Notes under the pieces: generated by a model
What the model was told of the DNA's origin: nothing
The model's database searches: none
Seen by the model: the letters and a program-made list of their open reading frames with translations, nothing else
Translations under genes and position numbers: made by a program
Source: Saccharopolyspora_D taberi
GTDB taxonomy: Bacteria; Actinomycetota; Actinomycetes; Mycobacteriales; Pseudonocardiaceae
Length of the DNA: 64,000 nt
Reading direction: 5' to 3'
Assembly: GCF_039534165.1 (NCBI RefSeq)
Contig: NZ_BAAAUX010000020.1
Location: 1-64,000 of the forward strand
Part shown: in pieces, positions 8,376 to 17,065 of the stretch
Layout of the letters: each line of letters begins with the position of its first letter
Numbering within the stretch: the stretch's first letter is position 1

Positions 8376-9074
8376 TCACCCCGCAACCGGCCGGAGTACC
8401 GCGGGTCCTTCCCGGACCTCGCTCACCGGACCGCCGCGGCCGGGCAGCAACAGCCGGCACGTGCGCGGCCGGGACGCCGCACCGCGACCGGCGGCCTGCA
8501 CCGTGATCTCTCGTTCCCGCAGGTAGCCGTGGCCGTCGCCGACTCCGCTCCAGCGCCCCTGCGTGCACCGCAGCCGCACTTCGGCACCGGGCCACTCGCC
8601 GAACGGCACCAGCACCGATCCCCGGTTGCGGGCGCGCGCGGACAACCTGCGCGCATCCGATTCGGGCAGCCGGTGCGGTCCACCGACCACCACCAGGTCC
8701 ACCCCGTCGAGCAGCGCGGCGATCACGCCCACCGGATCACCGCCGGGCCGGGGGACCAGCGCGAGCCGCGCGATCTCCACCCCCGCCTCGGCGGCAGCGA
8801 CCAGGCCGAGCCCCGGCAGGCCCACGACCGCCGCCCACGAACCCCGGGCCGTCGCTTCGGCCAGCACCGCGAACAGCAGGGACACCGATCCGTGGACCGC
8901 CACCGTGCTGCCACGGCGAAGGCCAGGCCATGGCAGCACGGCGGCGAGTTCCGTCCGCATGGGCAGCACCCGTCCCGCAACAGGACCGCCCCCGGCATCG
9001 ACGGCCGGCGCTCCCACGGACACCCCGTCAGCCGTGGTCACCCCGTCCAGCGCCGTCAATGACGCCACGGACAT
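8376..9074 (-). CDS. imuA: ImuA-type SOS mutagenesis protein (RecA-like fold)
   Basis: 232 residues. Position directly before imuB and the RecA/SulA-like pattern (GSTVAVHGSVSLLFAVLAEA near the start, VVGLPGLGLVAAAEAG, DLVVVGGPHRLPES) identify it as the actinobacterial ImuA'-like partner. A clear Walker A lysine is not present. It is needed with ImuB and DnaE2 for damage-induced mutagenesis in mycobacteria. The ATG at 9074 is preceded by GAGGGGAGGCGGCA, a strong ribosome-binding site, which is why I prefer it to starts further upstream. The SOS box sits about 190 bp before the start, so a long untranslated leader is implied. Confidence 0.85.
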   Translation of the reverse strand: MSVASLTALDGVTTADGVSVGAPAVDAGGGPVAGRVLPMRTELAAVLPWPGLRRGSTVAVHGSVSLLFAVLAEATARGSWAAVVGLPGLGLVAAAEAGVEIARLALVPRPGGDPVGVIAALLDGVDLVVVGGPHRLPESDARRLSARARNRGSVLVPFGEWPGAEVRLRCTQGRWSGVGDGHGYLREREITVQAAGRGAASRPRTCRLLLPGRGGPVSEVREGPAVLRPVAG

Positions 9075-9261
9075 TGCCGCCTCCCCTCGTCGTCTCCTGG
9101 ACGTCCCGGCCCCAGCTGGACATCCGTTCGACCGCCATGGGGAAGACGGCGGTCGGATCGCACCGCGCCTTGCACCCCGCAACGCGGCACCACCCGGTGA
9201 AGTGGCCGACCCCCGACGGCAGCCACTCCGCAGTGCTTTCGAACTTCGATTTCGAACTGTT

Positions 9262-9277
9262 TCGAACCTCAGTTCGA
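9262..9277. promoter_or_regulatory. Perfect LexA (SOS) box between imuA and a divergent membrane-protein gene
   Basis: TCGAACCTCAGTTCGA is an exact TCGAAC-N4-GTTCGA palindrome. It lies in the 326-bp divergent gap, 188 bp before the imuA ATG and 124 bp before the GTG of the plus-strand gene. Extra TTCGAA half-sites surround it (9239-9267 and 9333-9350). It most likely controls the imuA-imuB operon. Confidence 0.88.
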
Positions 9278-9400
9278 ACAACTCAAGTAAACCCCGCAGC
9301 CGCCGCCGAGTCAAGCATCAGAGGAACACAAGTTCGAATGACCTTCGAAAGCGACCGCCTGAGCAGGGATTCCGCGATCGTGCTCGTAGGCTCTCAGTCC

Positions 9401-10057
9401 GTGTATCCGCAACAACCTCAGGGCTGGGGCGCTCCCCCGGCCACCTACGTCCCGCCCAAGAAGAAGACCCGGGTGGGCTGCATCGTCTCGATCGTCCTCG
9501 CCGTCGTGCTGACCCCGATCCTGGTCGTCGTCGGCGTGATCGGGTACTTCCTCTACGCCGACTACAGCGAGCCGGTGGGCGATCCGCCGACGAACTTCGC
9601 CCTTCCCGAGACCTGCGACCTGGTCAGCGCACCGACGTTGCAGCGCCTGCGCACGACCAACCCGGACGTGACCAGCTCCGAGCAACCGGAGTACGGCATC
9701 TACAACTGCAACTGGGAGCAGACCCTCGGCCGGGACGGCAACAACCCCCGCTCGCTCCAGGTCAGCGTCAGCACCGGCGGCGAGGAGTCCGAGGCGCAGG
9801 CCGACGTCGACTACGCCAGGGAATCCGGCAACGGCGCGCGGGTGTCCGATGTCCAAGGGATCGGCGACGAAGCCGTCCTCAAGGTGACCAGCTCGGGCTG
9901 GAGCGGGGCGGAACTGGTGTTCCGCAAGGGAACCACGGTCGTCACGATCGGCTACCACGGATCGGACAAGGGGTTCTTCAGCAACGGCCCCATCCCGGAG
10001 GCGGAGTCCGCGGAGGCCGTCAAGTCCGTGGCCGCGGAGGTGGAGCCGAAGGTGTGA
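9401..10057 (+). CDS. Membrane-anchored DUF3558-like protein
   Basis: 218 residues from GTG. A short cytoplasmic Pro/Gln-rich N-terminus with a KKKTR basic stop (residues 1-25) is followed by one membrane helix (CIVSIVLAVVLTPILVVVGV) and an extracellular domain of about 165 residues. That domain resembles DUF3558: LPETCDLVSAPTLQRL, a second Cys in YNCNWEQ (probable disulfide), and GIGDEAVL. The function is unknown; the family is common on actinobacterial cell surfaces. ATG 9338 in the same frame is an alternative start, but the GTG gives the familiar YPQQPQGW opening. The gene is divergent from imuA across an SOS box, so damage control is possible but unproven. Confidence 0.75.
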   Translation: MYPQQPQGWGAPPATYVPPKKKTRVGCIVSIVLAVVLTPILVVVGVIGYFLYADYSEPVGDPPTNFALPETCDLVSAPTLQRLRTTNPDVTSSEQPEYGIYNCNWEQTLGRDGNNPRSLQVSVSTGGEESEAQADVDYARESGNGARVSDVQGIGDEAVLKVTSSGWSGAELVFRKGTTVVTIGYHGSDKGFFSNGPIPEAESAEAVKSVAAEVEPKV

Positions 10058-10063
10058 CCGGTC

Positions 10064-10093
10064 GCGGGTGGCGGGAACGAGCCCGCCACCCGC
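10064..10093. terminator. Hairpin between convergent genes (DUF3558-like and purH)
   Basis: A perfect 12-bp stem (GCGGGTGGCGGG / CCCGCCACCCGC) with a 6-nt loop fills the 42-bp convergent gap. There is no T-tract, so it may be a Rho-assisted or RNA-stabilising structure. Confidence 0.6.
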
Positions 10094-10099
10094 GCCGCG

Positions 10100-11665
10100 T
10101 CAGTGCGCGAAGTGGCGGGTGCCGGTGAAGTACATGGTCACGCCAGCCGCCTCGGCAGCGGCGATGACCTGCTCGTCGCGGACCGAACCGCCCGGCTGCA
10201 CGATGGCTCGCACGCCCGCCTCCATCAGCACCTCGGCGCCGTCCGGGAACGGGAAGAAGGCGTCGGAGGCGCCCACCGCGCCGTTGGACCGGTCACCGGA
10301 GCGCGACACCGCCAGCCGCGCCGAGTCCACGCGGTTGACCTGGCCCATGCCGACGCCGACGGTCGCCCCGTCGTTGGCCAGCAGGATCGCGTTCGACTTC
10401 ACCGCGCGGCACGCCCGCCAGGCGAACTTCAGGTCCGCCAGCGTCGCCTCGTCGACCGCGGAACCGGCCACCAGCCGCCAGTTCGCGGGGTCGTCGCCCT
10501 CCGCGTCGACGGCGTCCGAGCCCTGGACCAGCAGGCCGCCCGAGATCGCGCGCAGCTCCACGCGGCCGGACTTCGGCGGCTGCGCGGTGAGGATCCGGAC
10601 GTTCTTCTTGCGGCTGAGCACGTCCACCGCACCCTCGGCGTAACCGGGGGCCACCACGACCTCGGTGAAGATCTCGGCGATCTGCTCGGCCAGCTTGACC
10701 GACACCTCGCGGTTGGTGGCGATCACGCCGCCGTAGGCGCTGACCGGGTCGCACTCGTGCGCCTTGCGGTGCGCGTCGGCGATGTCGTCGGACACCGCGA
10801 TCCCGCACGGGTTGGCGTGCTTGATGATCGCGACGCACGGCTCGTCGTGGTCGTGCGCGGCGCGCCACGCGGCGTCGGCGTCGACGTAGTTGTTGTACGA
10901 CATCTCCTTGCCGTGCAGCTGCGCGGCGGCGGCCAGGCCGGTCGCCTCCCCGCCGGAGACGTAGAGAGCGGCCGGCTGGTGCGGGTTCTCGCCGTAGCGC
11001 AGCGCGGACCGGCGCTCCCAGGTCTCGCCGATCCAGCCGGGGAAGGCCGAGTCGTCACCGACCGGGACGCGGCTCATCCAGCTCGCCACCGCGACGTCGT
11101 AGGACGCGGTGTGCCGGAACGCCGCAGCTGCCAGCTCGACGCGGTCGGCCAGCGTGAAACCGCCGTCGCGGACCTGCTCCAGCACCCACTCGTAGCGGTT
11201 GGGGTCCACCACGACGGCGACGTTGGCGTGGTTCTTGGCCGAGGCGCGGACCATCGCCGGGCCGCCGATGTCGATCTGCTCGATCACCTCGTCCGGCGCC
11301 GCGCCGGAGGCCACCGTCTGCACGAACGGGTACAGGTTGACCACGAGCAGGTCGAACGCCGCGATGCCGAGCTCGGCGAGCTGGTCCGCGTGGGTCTGCT
11401 TGCGCAGGTCGGCGAGCAGGCCCGCGTGCACGCGCGGGTGCAGGGTCTTGACCCGGCCGTCCAGGGCCTCCGGGAACCCGGTCAGCTCCTCGACCGGCGT
11501 GACCGGCACCCCGGCCGACGCGATCGTCTTCGCGGTGCCGCCGGTGGAGACGATCTCCACCCCGGCGCCGTGCAGTCCGGTCGCCAGTTCGAGCAGACCG
11601 GACTTGTCCGACACGCCGATCAGCGCGCGGCGAACCGGTCGCCGCTCCTGCGAGTTCGCGGTCAC
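10100..11665 (-). CDS. purH: PurH, AICAR transformylase / IMP cyclohydrolase
   Basis: 521 residues, the normal bifunctional length. The N-terminal IMP cyclohydrolase domain begins RALIGVSDKSGLLELA and includes STGGTAKTI and GRVKTLHPRVHAG. The C-terminal transformylase contains RYGENPHQPAALY, HGKEMSYNNYVD, KHANPCG and the closing GSVRDEQVIAAAE. It performs the last two steps of de novo IMP synthesis. The GTG start overlaps the purN stop by 4 nt (GTGA), and GGAAGGTGAG lies upstream, so translation is coupled to purN. The purN-purH order matches M. tuberculosis Rv0956-Rv0957. Confidence 0.97.
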   Translation of the reverse strand: MTANSQERRPVRRALIGVSDKSGLLELATGLHGAGVEIVSTGGTAKTIASAGVPVTPVEELTGFPEALDGRVKTLHPRVHAGLLADLRKQTHADQLAELGIAAFDLLVVNLYPFVQTVASGAAPDEVIEQIDIGGPAMVRASAKNHANVAVVVDPNRYEWVLEQVRDGGFTLADRVELAAAAFRHTASYDVAVASWMSRVPVGDDSAFPGWIGETWERRSALRYGENPHQPAALYVSGGEATGLAAAAQLHGKEMSYNNYVDADAAWRAAHDHDEPCVAIIKHANPCGIAVSDDIADAHRKAHECDPVSAYGGVIATNREVSVKLAEQIAEIFTEVVVAPGYAEGAVDVLSRKKNVRILTAQPPKSGRVELRAISGGLLVQGSDAVDAEGDDPANWRLVAGSAVDEATLADLKFAWRACRAVKSNAILLANDGATVGVGMGQVNRVDSARLAVSRSGDRSNGAVGASDAFFPFPDGAEVLMEAGVRAIVQPGGSVRDEQVIAAAEAAGVTMYFTGTRHFAH

Positions 11666-12363
11666 GGGATACTCACCTTCCGTCCCCGCACGGTCCAGCC
11701 GTGCGATGCCAGCTGTGCCAGGGTGTCCACCAGCAGTCGCCGCTCGACTCCCTTGATGCGTTCGTGCAGGCTCGCCTCGTCGTCGCCGGGCAGCACCTCG
11801 ACGGCCTCCTGCGCCAGGATCGGACCGGTGTCCACACCCGCGTCGACGACGAACAGCGTGCAACCGGTAACCCGAACGCCATAGTCGAGCGCGTCGCGCA
11901 CACCGTGCATCCCGGGGAAGGACGGCAGCAGCGCCGGGTGGCTGTTGAGGTAGCGGCCGGCGAACCTGGCCAGGAAGTTCTCGCCGACGAGCTTCATGAA
12001 ACCGGCCGAGACGACCAGGTCCGGCTCGTGCTCGGCGCACGCGTCGGTCAGCGCCCGGTCCCAGTCGGCCCGGCTCGGGTGGTCCTTGAGGCGCTGCACG
12101 AAGGTCGGCACTCCGGCGCGTTCGGCGCGGGCCAGGCCCTCGATGCCGGACCGGTCGGCGCCGACGGCGACCACCCGGACCGGGAAGCCGGGATCGGCGG
12201 TCGCGTCCAGCAGGGCCTGCAGCAGGGTTCCGGAACCGGAGACGAGGACGACGACCCGGGCCGGGGCCTGCGTCCTGATCCGGAGCGGTTCCGGCGAATC
12301 CGGCGAATCAGCGGTGCTCGGGTTCAGCTTTCGCTCCTGACATGCCTGGGCACGATCTCGCAC
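11662..12363 (-). CDS. purN: PurN, phosphoribosylglycinamide formyltransferase
   Basis: PurN core of about 200 residues after an uncertain N-terminus: VVVLVSGSGTLLQALLDA (phosphate-binding loop), YLNSHPALLPSFPG (catalytic Asn and His), GCTLFVVDAGVDTGPI (catalytic Asp), ending in ERRLLVDTLAQL. It transfers formyl from 10-formyltetrahydrofolate to GAR in purine synthesis. The first in-frame start is GTG 12363, which has no ribosome-binding site. The next possibility is an unusual CTG at 12327, well placed behind CAGGAG. The stop overlaps the purH start. Confidence 0.93.
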   Translation of the reverse strand: MRDRAQACQERKLNPSTADSPDSPEPLRIRTQAPARVVVLVSGSGTLLQALLDATADPGFPVRVVAVGADRSGIEGLARAERAGVPTFVQRLKDHPSRADWDRALTDACAEHEPDLVVSAGFMKLVGENFLARFAGRYLNSHPALLPSFPGMHGVRDALDYGVRVTGCTLFVVDAGVDTGPILAQEAVEVLPGDDEASLHERIKGVERRLLVDTLAQLASHGWTVRGRKVSIP

Positions 12364-12424
12364 AGACCATATGCGTCCGCGGTGCCGAGGACATCGTCAG
12401 GTCCCGGGGCGAGTGGCGCATCCC

Positions 12425-13867
12425 TCACCGGGAGGTTTCGTCCACGTCGGCGTCATCCGGGGGTTCGGGGGTTTCGGCTTCGGTGGGGTCGGCTGGGTTT
12501 GCTTTGGCCCCGGCTTCGGTGGGGCCGGCGTCGGCGGGGTCCTCGGCGGGCGCTTCGTCGTCGGCGGCGAGGTCTTCCCCGGCCTCGGCGGGGTCTTTCT
12601 CGGCTGGGGTGGCTTCGGCGGGCGGCTCGTCGTCGGTGGTCTTGTCGTCTTCGGCGGGCACTTCGTCGGCGGGGTCGGCTGGTTCTTCCTCCGTGGTCTC
12701 CTCTTCGACATCCGGGGCGGTGAACCAGCTGACCAGGCCAGCGGGGACGGCGATCCAGCCGAGAGTGAGCGCGCCGACCAGCGCGGGGTGCAGGGTGACC
12801 GGGTCGAACGGTCCGTTGCCGAGATGACCGCCGGACAGCACCGCGAGCAGCGCCGCACCGATCGCCGCGGTGCCCGCCGCGACCCCGGCTACGACCAGCC
12901 TGCGCACAGGACCGACGTTGAGGCGGAGGCAGATCACCCCGGTCAGGACCCCGACCGCAGGCGGCAGGAGCAGGGCGACCGGCCACCACCCGGCGGGGCC
13001 GTCGGACGGGAGGGCCGCCAGCAGCGGGACCTCCGGCACCGGACCGGCCGTGAAGTGCAGCGGCCCCGCCGCGTACCCGCCGATCGACAGGCCCGCACCG
13101 GTCGCGAACGACCAGCCCGCGACGATCCCGTTCGGCAGGTACAGCAGCGACAGCACGACCTGGCCGAACGCGTCGCCAGGTTCTCCGGCGCGGTCGAGCG
13201 CGGCGATCAGCTCCGGGGCGGACAGGCCGATCGCGGTGAGCGCGACCAGCGCGCCGGTGCCGATCAAGGCCGCGAGAGCGAGCAGGCCCGCCCGCAGGCC
13301 GGACCAGATCTCGGCGCCGACCCGCTCCCACACCAGGTAGGCCAGGCCGCAGCGGTTCGCCGTACCCGCGGCCGACGCCAGCGCGGCGGTGAGACCGCAG
13401 CAGAGGAACGCGTCAACCGGCTGGGCTCCCACTACGTCGCCGAGCAGCAGCGACACGCCCGTGCCCAGCGCCGCGTGCGACCCGGCCAGCACCGCGATCA
13501 CCCAGCGGGCCTGGGTCGGCTTGCGCAGCTTCGAGCGCCGGGCCACCTGGTTGGCGGCCGTCGCGGTCAGCCCCGCCACCAGCAGCGTGGGCACGAGCGG
13601 GAGCAGGCTCAGCGGTGATCCGAGGATCGACAGCGGTACCTGGTGCGCGGCCAGCCACCCCGGCAGCGCGGCGAGCAGGACCGCGCCGACGGAGAAACCG
13701 CCGTCCTCGGCCGTGCTCGTGATCAGTGCGAGCAGCCCCGCCAGAGCGAGATAGCCGAGCAGCGGGACCAGGACCGCCGCGGCGGCGAGCCACAGCCACC
13801 GGAAACCGGGGCGGCGGTCGGACTCTCCTGCGGCGATGGCATGGGGGATCGAATCGAGCACGGACAC
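12425..13867 (-). CDS. perM: PerM-like cell-division membrane protein (DUF6350)
   Basis: 480 residues. About eight to ten hydrophobic membrane segments lie in the first ~375 residues, beginning WLWLAAAAVLVPLLGYLALA. The last ~100 residues are a strongly acidic, Pro/Ala/Glu/Asp-rich cytoplasmic tail (EEETTEEEPADPADE and repeats of that type). Place and topology match Rv0955 (PerM) of M. tuberculosis, which stabilises the divisome protein FtsB and is needed for persistence; purN and purH follow as they do there. The start is a GTG with no clear ribosome-binding site. Confidence 0.8.
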   Translation of the reverse strand: MSVLDSIPHAIAAGESDRRPGFRWLWLAAAAVLVPLLGYLALAGLLALITSTAEDGGFSVGAVLLAALPGWLAAHQVPLSILGSPLSLLPLVPTLLVAGLTATAANQVARRSKLRKPTQARWVIAVLAGSHAALGTGVSLLLGDVVGAQPVDAFLCCGLTAALASAAGTANRCGLAYLVWERVGAEIWSGLRAGLLALAALIGTGALVALTAIGLSAPELIAALDRAGEPGDAFGQVVLSLLYLPNGIVAGWSFATGAGLSIGGYAAGPLHFTAGPVPEVPLLAALPSDGPAGWWPVALLLPPAVGVLTGVICLRLNVGPVRRLVVAGVAAGTAAIGAALLAVLSGGHLGNGPFDPVTLHPALVGALTLGWIAVPAGLVSWFTAPDVEEETTEEEPADPADEVPAEDDKTTDDEPPAEATPAEKDPAEAGEDLAADDEAPAEDPADAGPTEAGAKANPADPTEAETPEPPDDADVDETSR

Positions 13868-13948
13868 GGGCCGAATGTCGCATCGAACATTAGCCCGAAC
13901 GGGTTCAACACGCCGCCGACTACGCCCATCGAGCTACCGGTGAGCAGC

Positions 13949-13981
13949 GAAAAGGCGCCGCCCGGAACACCGGACGACGCC
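13949..13981 (-). terminator. Intrinsic terminator after the DUF5336 gene
   Basis: Read on the minus strand, a 12-bp stem with two G-U pairs (GGCGTCGTCCGG / CCGGGCGGCGCC, loop TGTT) is followed by TTTT. It lies 14 bp past the stop codon at 13996. Confidence 0.7.
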
Positions 13982-13995
13982 TCCTGCGGGACCGC

Positions 13996-14859
13996 TCAGA
14001 AGCCGGGGTGCGGCATCTGGCGCGTGCCCTGCGAGCCACCGGGCTGGCCGCCCTGCGGCGGCGGGGACGACGGCGGCTGGCTCGGGCCTCCGCTCTGCGG
14101 CGGCTGGCTCGGCTGCGCGGGCTGGCCGCCCGGATTCTGGCCACCCTGAGCCTGACCGCCCTGCGGCTGGCCACCTTGAGCCTGGCCGCCCTGGGGCTGG
14201 CCACCCGGGTTCTGGCCGCCCAGCGGCTGAGCGCCCGGGTTCTGACCACCCGGCGGCTGGCTCGGCTGTGCCGGAGGCGCGGGCTGCGGCGGCTGCGCCG
14301 GAGCCCCGCCCGACGGCGGGTTCCACCCGGCGGGCTGCGGTCCGGACGGCGGGTTCCAGCCGGGCTTGGGGTGCGGCCCGGACGGCGGCCCCCACTGCGG
14401 CGGCGCCGGGAATCCACCGGAGTCCGGGTTCTCCCGCCTGGGCTCCGCCGACGGCTTCGGGGTCAGGGCCGACGGCGAGACGACGTCGTTCTCGATCAGC
14501 AGCGCGGTCACCGCGGCAGCGGCCTGGACCAGCGCCACCAGCAGGACGACCACCATGATCCCGGCCGACAGCCCGCCGACGAGCTGCTGGAGGAATCCGA
14601 GCGCGGCGTAGACCGACAGCGGCGCGACCGCGTACAGCGTGTTCGGCGCCTTCGGCAGCAGCCGCAGCGCGCCCAGGCCGGCCGCGGTGATCAGCGCGAA
14701 CCCGGACATGCTCGTGACCGCGGAGGCGTCGACGAAGCCCAGGACGTAGCCGACCGCACCGGTTCCGGCGATCACCAGGGTGAGGATCAGGTTCAGGTCG
14801 GGCCCCGACGAGCCCGGCCGCGACGACGCGGGTGGAGGCGTTCCGTGCGGAACGGACAT
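13996..14859 (-). CDS. DUF5336 membrane protein, Rv0954 / 34-kDa antigen type
   Basis: 287 residues. After a short Pro/Ser-rich N-terminus come four membrane helices (residues ~22-140: LNLILTLVIAGTGAVGYVLG, the ALITAAGLGALRLL region, TLYAVAPLSVYAALGFLQQL, GIMVVVLLVALVQAAAAVTA). A long disordered C-terminal tail of Pro/Gly/Gln contains repeated GGQNPGGQ and GGQAQGGQ units (about residues 205-255). The family is actinobacterial, and Rv0954 has been linked to the division site. GAGGAG lies 7 nt before the ATG. The low-complexity tail is longer and more regular than the conserved part and probably varies in length between strains. Confidence 0.8.
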   Translation of the reverse strand: MSVPHGTPPPASSRPGSSGPDLNLILTLVIAGTGAVGYVLGFVDASAVTSMSGFALITAAGLGALRLLPKAPNTLYAVAPLSVYAALGFLQQLVGGLSAGIMVVVLLVALVQAAAAVTALLIENDVVSPSALTPKPSAEPRRENPDSGGFPAPPQWGPPSGPHPKPGWNPPSGPQPAGWNPPSGGAPAQPPQPAPPAQPSQPPGGQNPGAQPLGGQNPGGQPQGGQAQGGQPQGGQAQGGQNPGGQPAQPSQPPQSGGPSQPPSSPPPQGGQPGGSQGTRQMPHPGF

Positions 14860-14945
14860 GGCGGACTCCTCTTGGAAAGCACGGGGAAAGCGACCTCGAC
14901 GCTATCGAATCGAGACCGGCGGAGGGGCCCAGGGCGATCGGAACA

Positions 14946-14991
14946 ACAAAAACAGCCGGGGCCGGACACCGTTGCGGCGTCCGGCCCCGGC
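14946..14991 (-). terminator. Intrinsic terminator after sucD
   Basis: The stem GCCGGGGCCGGAC / GTCCGGCCCCGGC (14955-14991, short loop) is followed on the minus strand by TGTTTTTGTTG. It starts 17 bp past the sucD stop and ends the sucC-sucD transcript. Confidence 0.85.
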
Positions 14992-15007
14992 GGGCGGGTG
15001 CGCGGGG

Positions 15008-15892
15008 TCAGCCCCCGATCACCTCGCGCATCAGCTTCGCGGTCTCGCTGGGGGTCTTGCCGACCTTGACGCCGGCCGCCTCCAGGGCCTCCTTCTTCGC
15101 CGCGGCGGTGCCCGACGAACCGGAGACGATGGCGCCCGCGTGGCCCATGGTCTTGCCCTCCGGCGCGGTGAAACCGGCGACGTAACCCACCACCGGCTTG
15201 GTGATGTTGGCCTTGATGTACTCGGCCGCCCGCTCCTCGGCGTCGCCGCCGATCTCGCCGATCATCACGATCGCCTCGGTCTCCGGGTCGTCCTGGAACG
15301 CCTGGAGCGCGTCGATGTGGGTGGTGCCGATGATCGGGTCGCCGCCGATGCCGACAGCGGTGGAGAAACCGATGTCGCGCAGCTCGTACATCATCTGGTA
15401 GGTCAGCGTGCCCGACTTGGACACCAGGCCGATCTTGCCAGGGCCGGTGATGTCGGCCGGGATGATGCCGGCGTTGGACTTGCCGGGCGAGATGACACCG
15501 GGGCAGTTCGGCCCGACGATCCGGGTCTTGTTGCCGGTGGCGTTGGCGTGCGCCCAGAAGTAGGCGGAGTCGTGCACCGGGATGCCCTCGGTGATCACGA
15601 CGGCCAGCGGGATCTCGGCGTCGATGGCCTCGATCACGGCGTCCTTGGCGAACTTCGGCGGCACGAACAGCACCGAGACGTCGGCGCCGGTGGCCTCCAT
15701 GGCCTCCTTGACGGTGCCGTAGACCGTGAGCTGCTTGCCCTCGATCTCGACGACCTGACCGGCCTTGCGCGCGTTGACACCGCCGACGATGTTGGTGCCG
15801 GAGCGCAGCATCCGCGCGGTGTGCTTGGTGCCCTCGGAGCCGGTGATGCCCTGGACGATGACCTTGCTGTTCTCGTTGAGGAAGATAGCCAT
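15008..15892 (-). CDS. sucD: SucD, succinyl-CoA synthetase alpha subunit
   Basis: 294 residues. The N-terminal CoA-binding Rossmann domain (VQGITGSEGTKHTARML) leads to a ligase domain with GPNCPGVISPG and MGHAGAIVSGSSGTA, whose histidine is the one phosphorylated during catalysis. With SucC it converts succinyl-CoA, ADP (or GDP) and phosphate to succinate, CoA and ATP in the TCA cycle. The ATG follows the sucC stop by 3 bp, so translation is coupled. Confidence 0.97.
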   Translation of the reverse strand: MAIFLNENSKVIVQGITGSEGTKHTARMLRSGTNIVGGVNARKAGQVVEIEGKQLTVYGTVKEAMEATGADVSVLFVPPKFAKDAVIEAIDAEIPLAVVITEGIPVHDSAYFWAHANATGNKTRIVGPNCPGVISPGKSNAGIIPADITGPGKIGLVSKSGTLTYQMMYELRDIGFSTAVGIGGDPIIGTTHIDALQAFQDDPETEAIVMIGEIGGDAEERAAEYIKANITKPVVGYVAGFTAPEGKTMGHAGAIVSGSSGTAAAKKEALEAAGVKVGKTPSETAKLMREVIGG

Positions 15893-15895
15893 CGG

Positions 15896-17065
15896 TCACG
15901 CCCCCGCAGCAGCAAGTTCGGCGGCCTTGTCGGCCGCGCCGTCCATGGTGTCCACCACCGTGACGACGGGGTGGTTGGCCTCGGCGAGGATGCGACGGCC
16001 CTCTTCGACGTTGTTGCCGTCGAGGCGGACGACCAGCGGCTTGGTGGCCTCGTCGCCCAGGATCTTCAGCGCCTGCACGATGCCGTTCGCCACGGCGTCG
16101 CAGGCGGTGATCCCGCCGAAGACGTTGACGAACACGGACTTGACGTCCGGGTCGCCCAGGATGACGTCCAGCCCGGCGGCCATGACGTCGGCGGAGGCGC
16201 CGCCGCCGATGTCGAGGAAGTTCGCCGGCTTGACGTTGTTGTGCTTCTCACCGGCGTAGGCGACGACGTCCAGGGTGGACATGACCAGCCCCGCGCCGTT
16301 GCCGATGATGCCGACCTCGCCGTCGAGCTTGACGTAGTTGAGGTCCTTGGCCTTGGCCTTGGCCTCCAGCGGGTCCTCGGCGTCCTTGTCGACGAGCTCG
16401 GCCTGCTTCGGCTGGCGGAACGAGGCGTTCTCGTCCAGCGTGACCTTGCCGTCCAGCGCGATGACCTTGCCCTGCGGGTCCTTGACCAGCGGGTTGATCT
16501 CGACGAGGGTGGCGTCCTCGGCGACGAAGGTCTCCCAGAGCTTGACGATCACCTCGACGACCTGGTCGGCGATCTCGGCCGGGAACTTCGCGGCCTCGAC
16601 GATCTCGCGCGCCTTGGCCGCGTCCACGCCCTGGATCGGGTCGATGGCGATCTTGGCCAGCGCCTCGGGCTTGGTCGCCGCGACTTCCTCGATCTCCATG
16701 CCGCCCTCGACCGAGGCCATCGCCAGGAAGTTGCGGTTGGCGCGGTCCAGCAGGAAGGAGAAGTAGTACTCGTCGACGATGTCGGATGCGGTGGTGATCA
16801 GCACCCGACGGGTGATGTGGCCCTTGATGTCCAGGCCGAGGATCGCCTCCGCCTTGGTCTTGGCCTCATCCGGGGTCTCGGCCAGCTTCACGCCGCCGGC
16901 CTTGCCCCGGCCCCCGGTTTTCACCTGGGCTTTAACGACCACGGGCCCGCCGAGCTGTTCGGCGGCTGCCTTGGCCCCATCGGAATCGGTTGCCACGGAG
17001 CCGGGCAGCGTCGGCACGCCGTGGGAGGCGAAGAGTTCCTTCGCCTGGTACTCGTACAGGTCCAC
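15896..17065 (-). CDS. sucC: SucC, succinyl-CoA synthetase beta subunit
   Basis: 389 residues. An ATP-grasp domain starts DLYEYQAKELFASHGVP; GPVVVKAQVKTGGRGKAGGV holds the ATP-binding lysine and glycine loop, and LVEINPLV the metal ligands. The C-terminal ligase domain shows NFLDIGGGAS and VFVNVFGGI. GTG at 17065 is supported by AGGAG 7 nt upstream and by the usual N-terminus of the family; the frame stays open further upstream without similarity. It is first gene of the sucCD operon. Confidence 0.96.
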   Translation of the reverse strand: MDLYEYQAKELFASHGVPTLPGSVATDSDGAKAAAEQLGGPVVVKAQVKTGGRGKAGGVKLAETPDEAKTKAEAILGLDIKGHITRRVLITTASDIVDEYYFSFLLDRANRNFLAMASVEGGMEIEEVAATKPEALAKIAIDPIQGVDAAKAREIVEAAKFPAEIADQVVEVIVKLWETFVAEDATLVEINPLVKDPQGKVIALDGKVTLDENASFRQPKQAELVDKDAEDPLEAKAKAKDLNYVKLDGEVGIIGNGAGLVMSTLDVVAYAGEKHNNVKPANFLDIGGGASADVMAAGLDVILGDPDVKSVFVNVFGGITACDAVANGIVQALKILGDEATKPLVVRLDGNNVEEGRRILAEANHPVVTVVDTMDGAADKAAELAAAGA

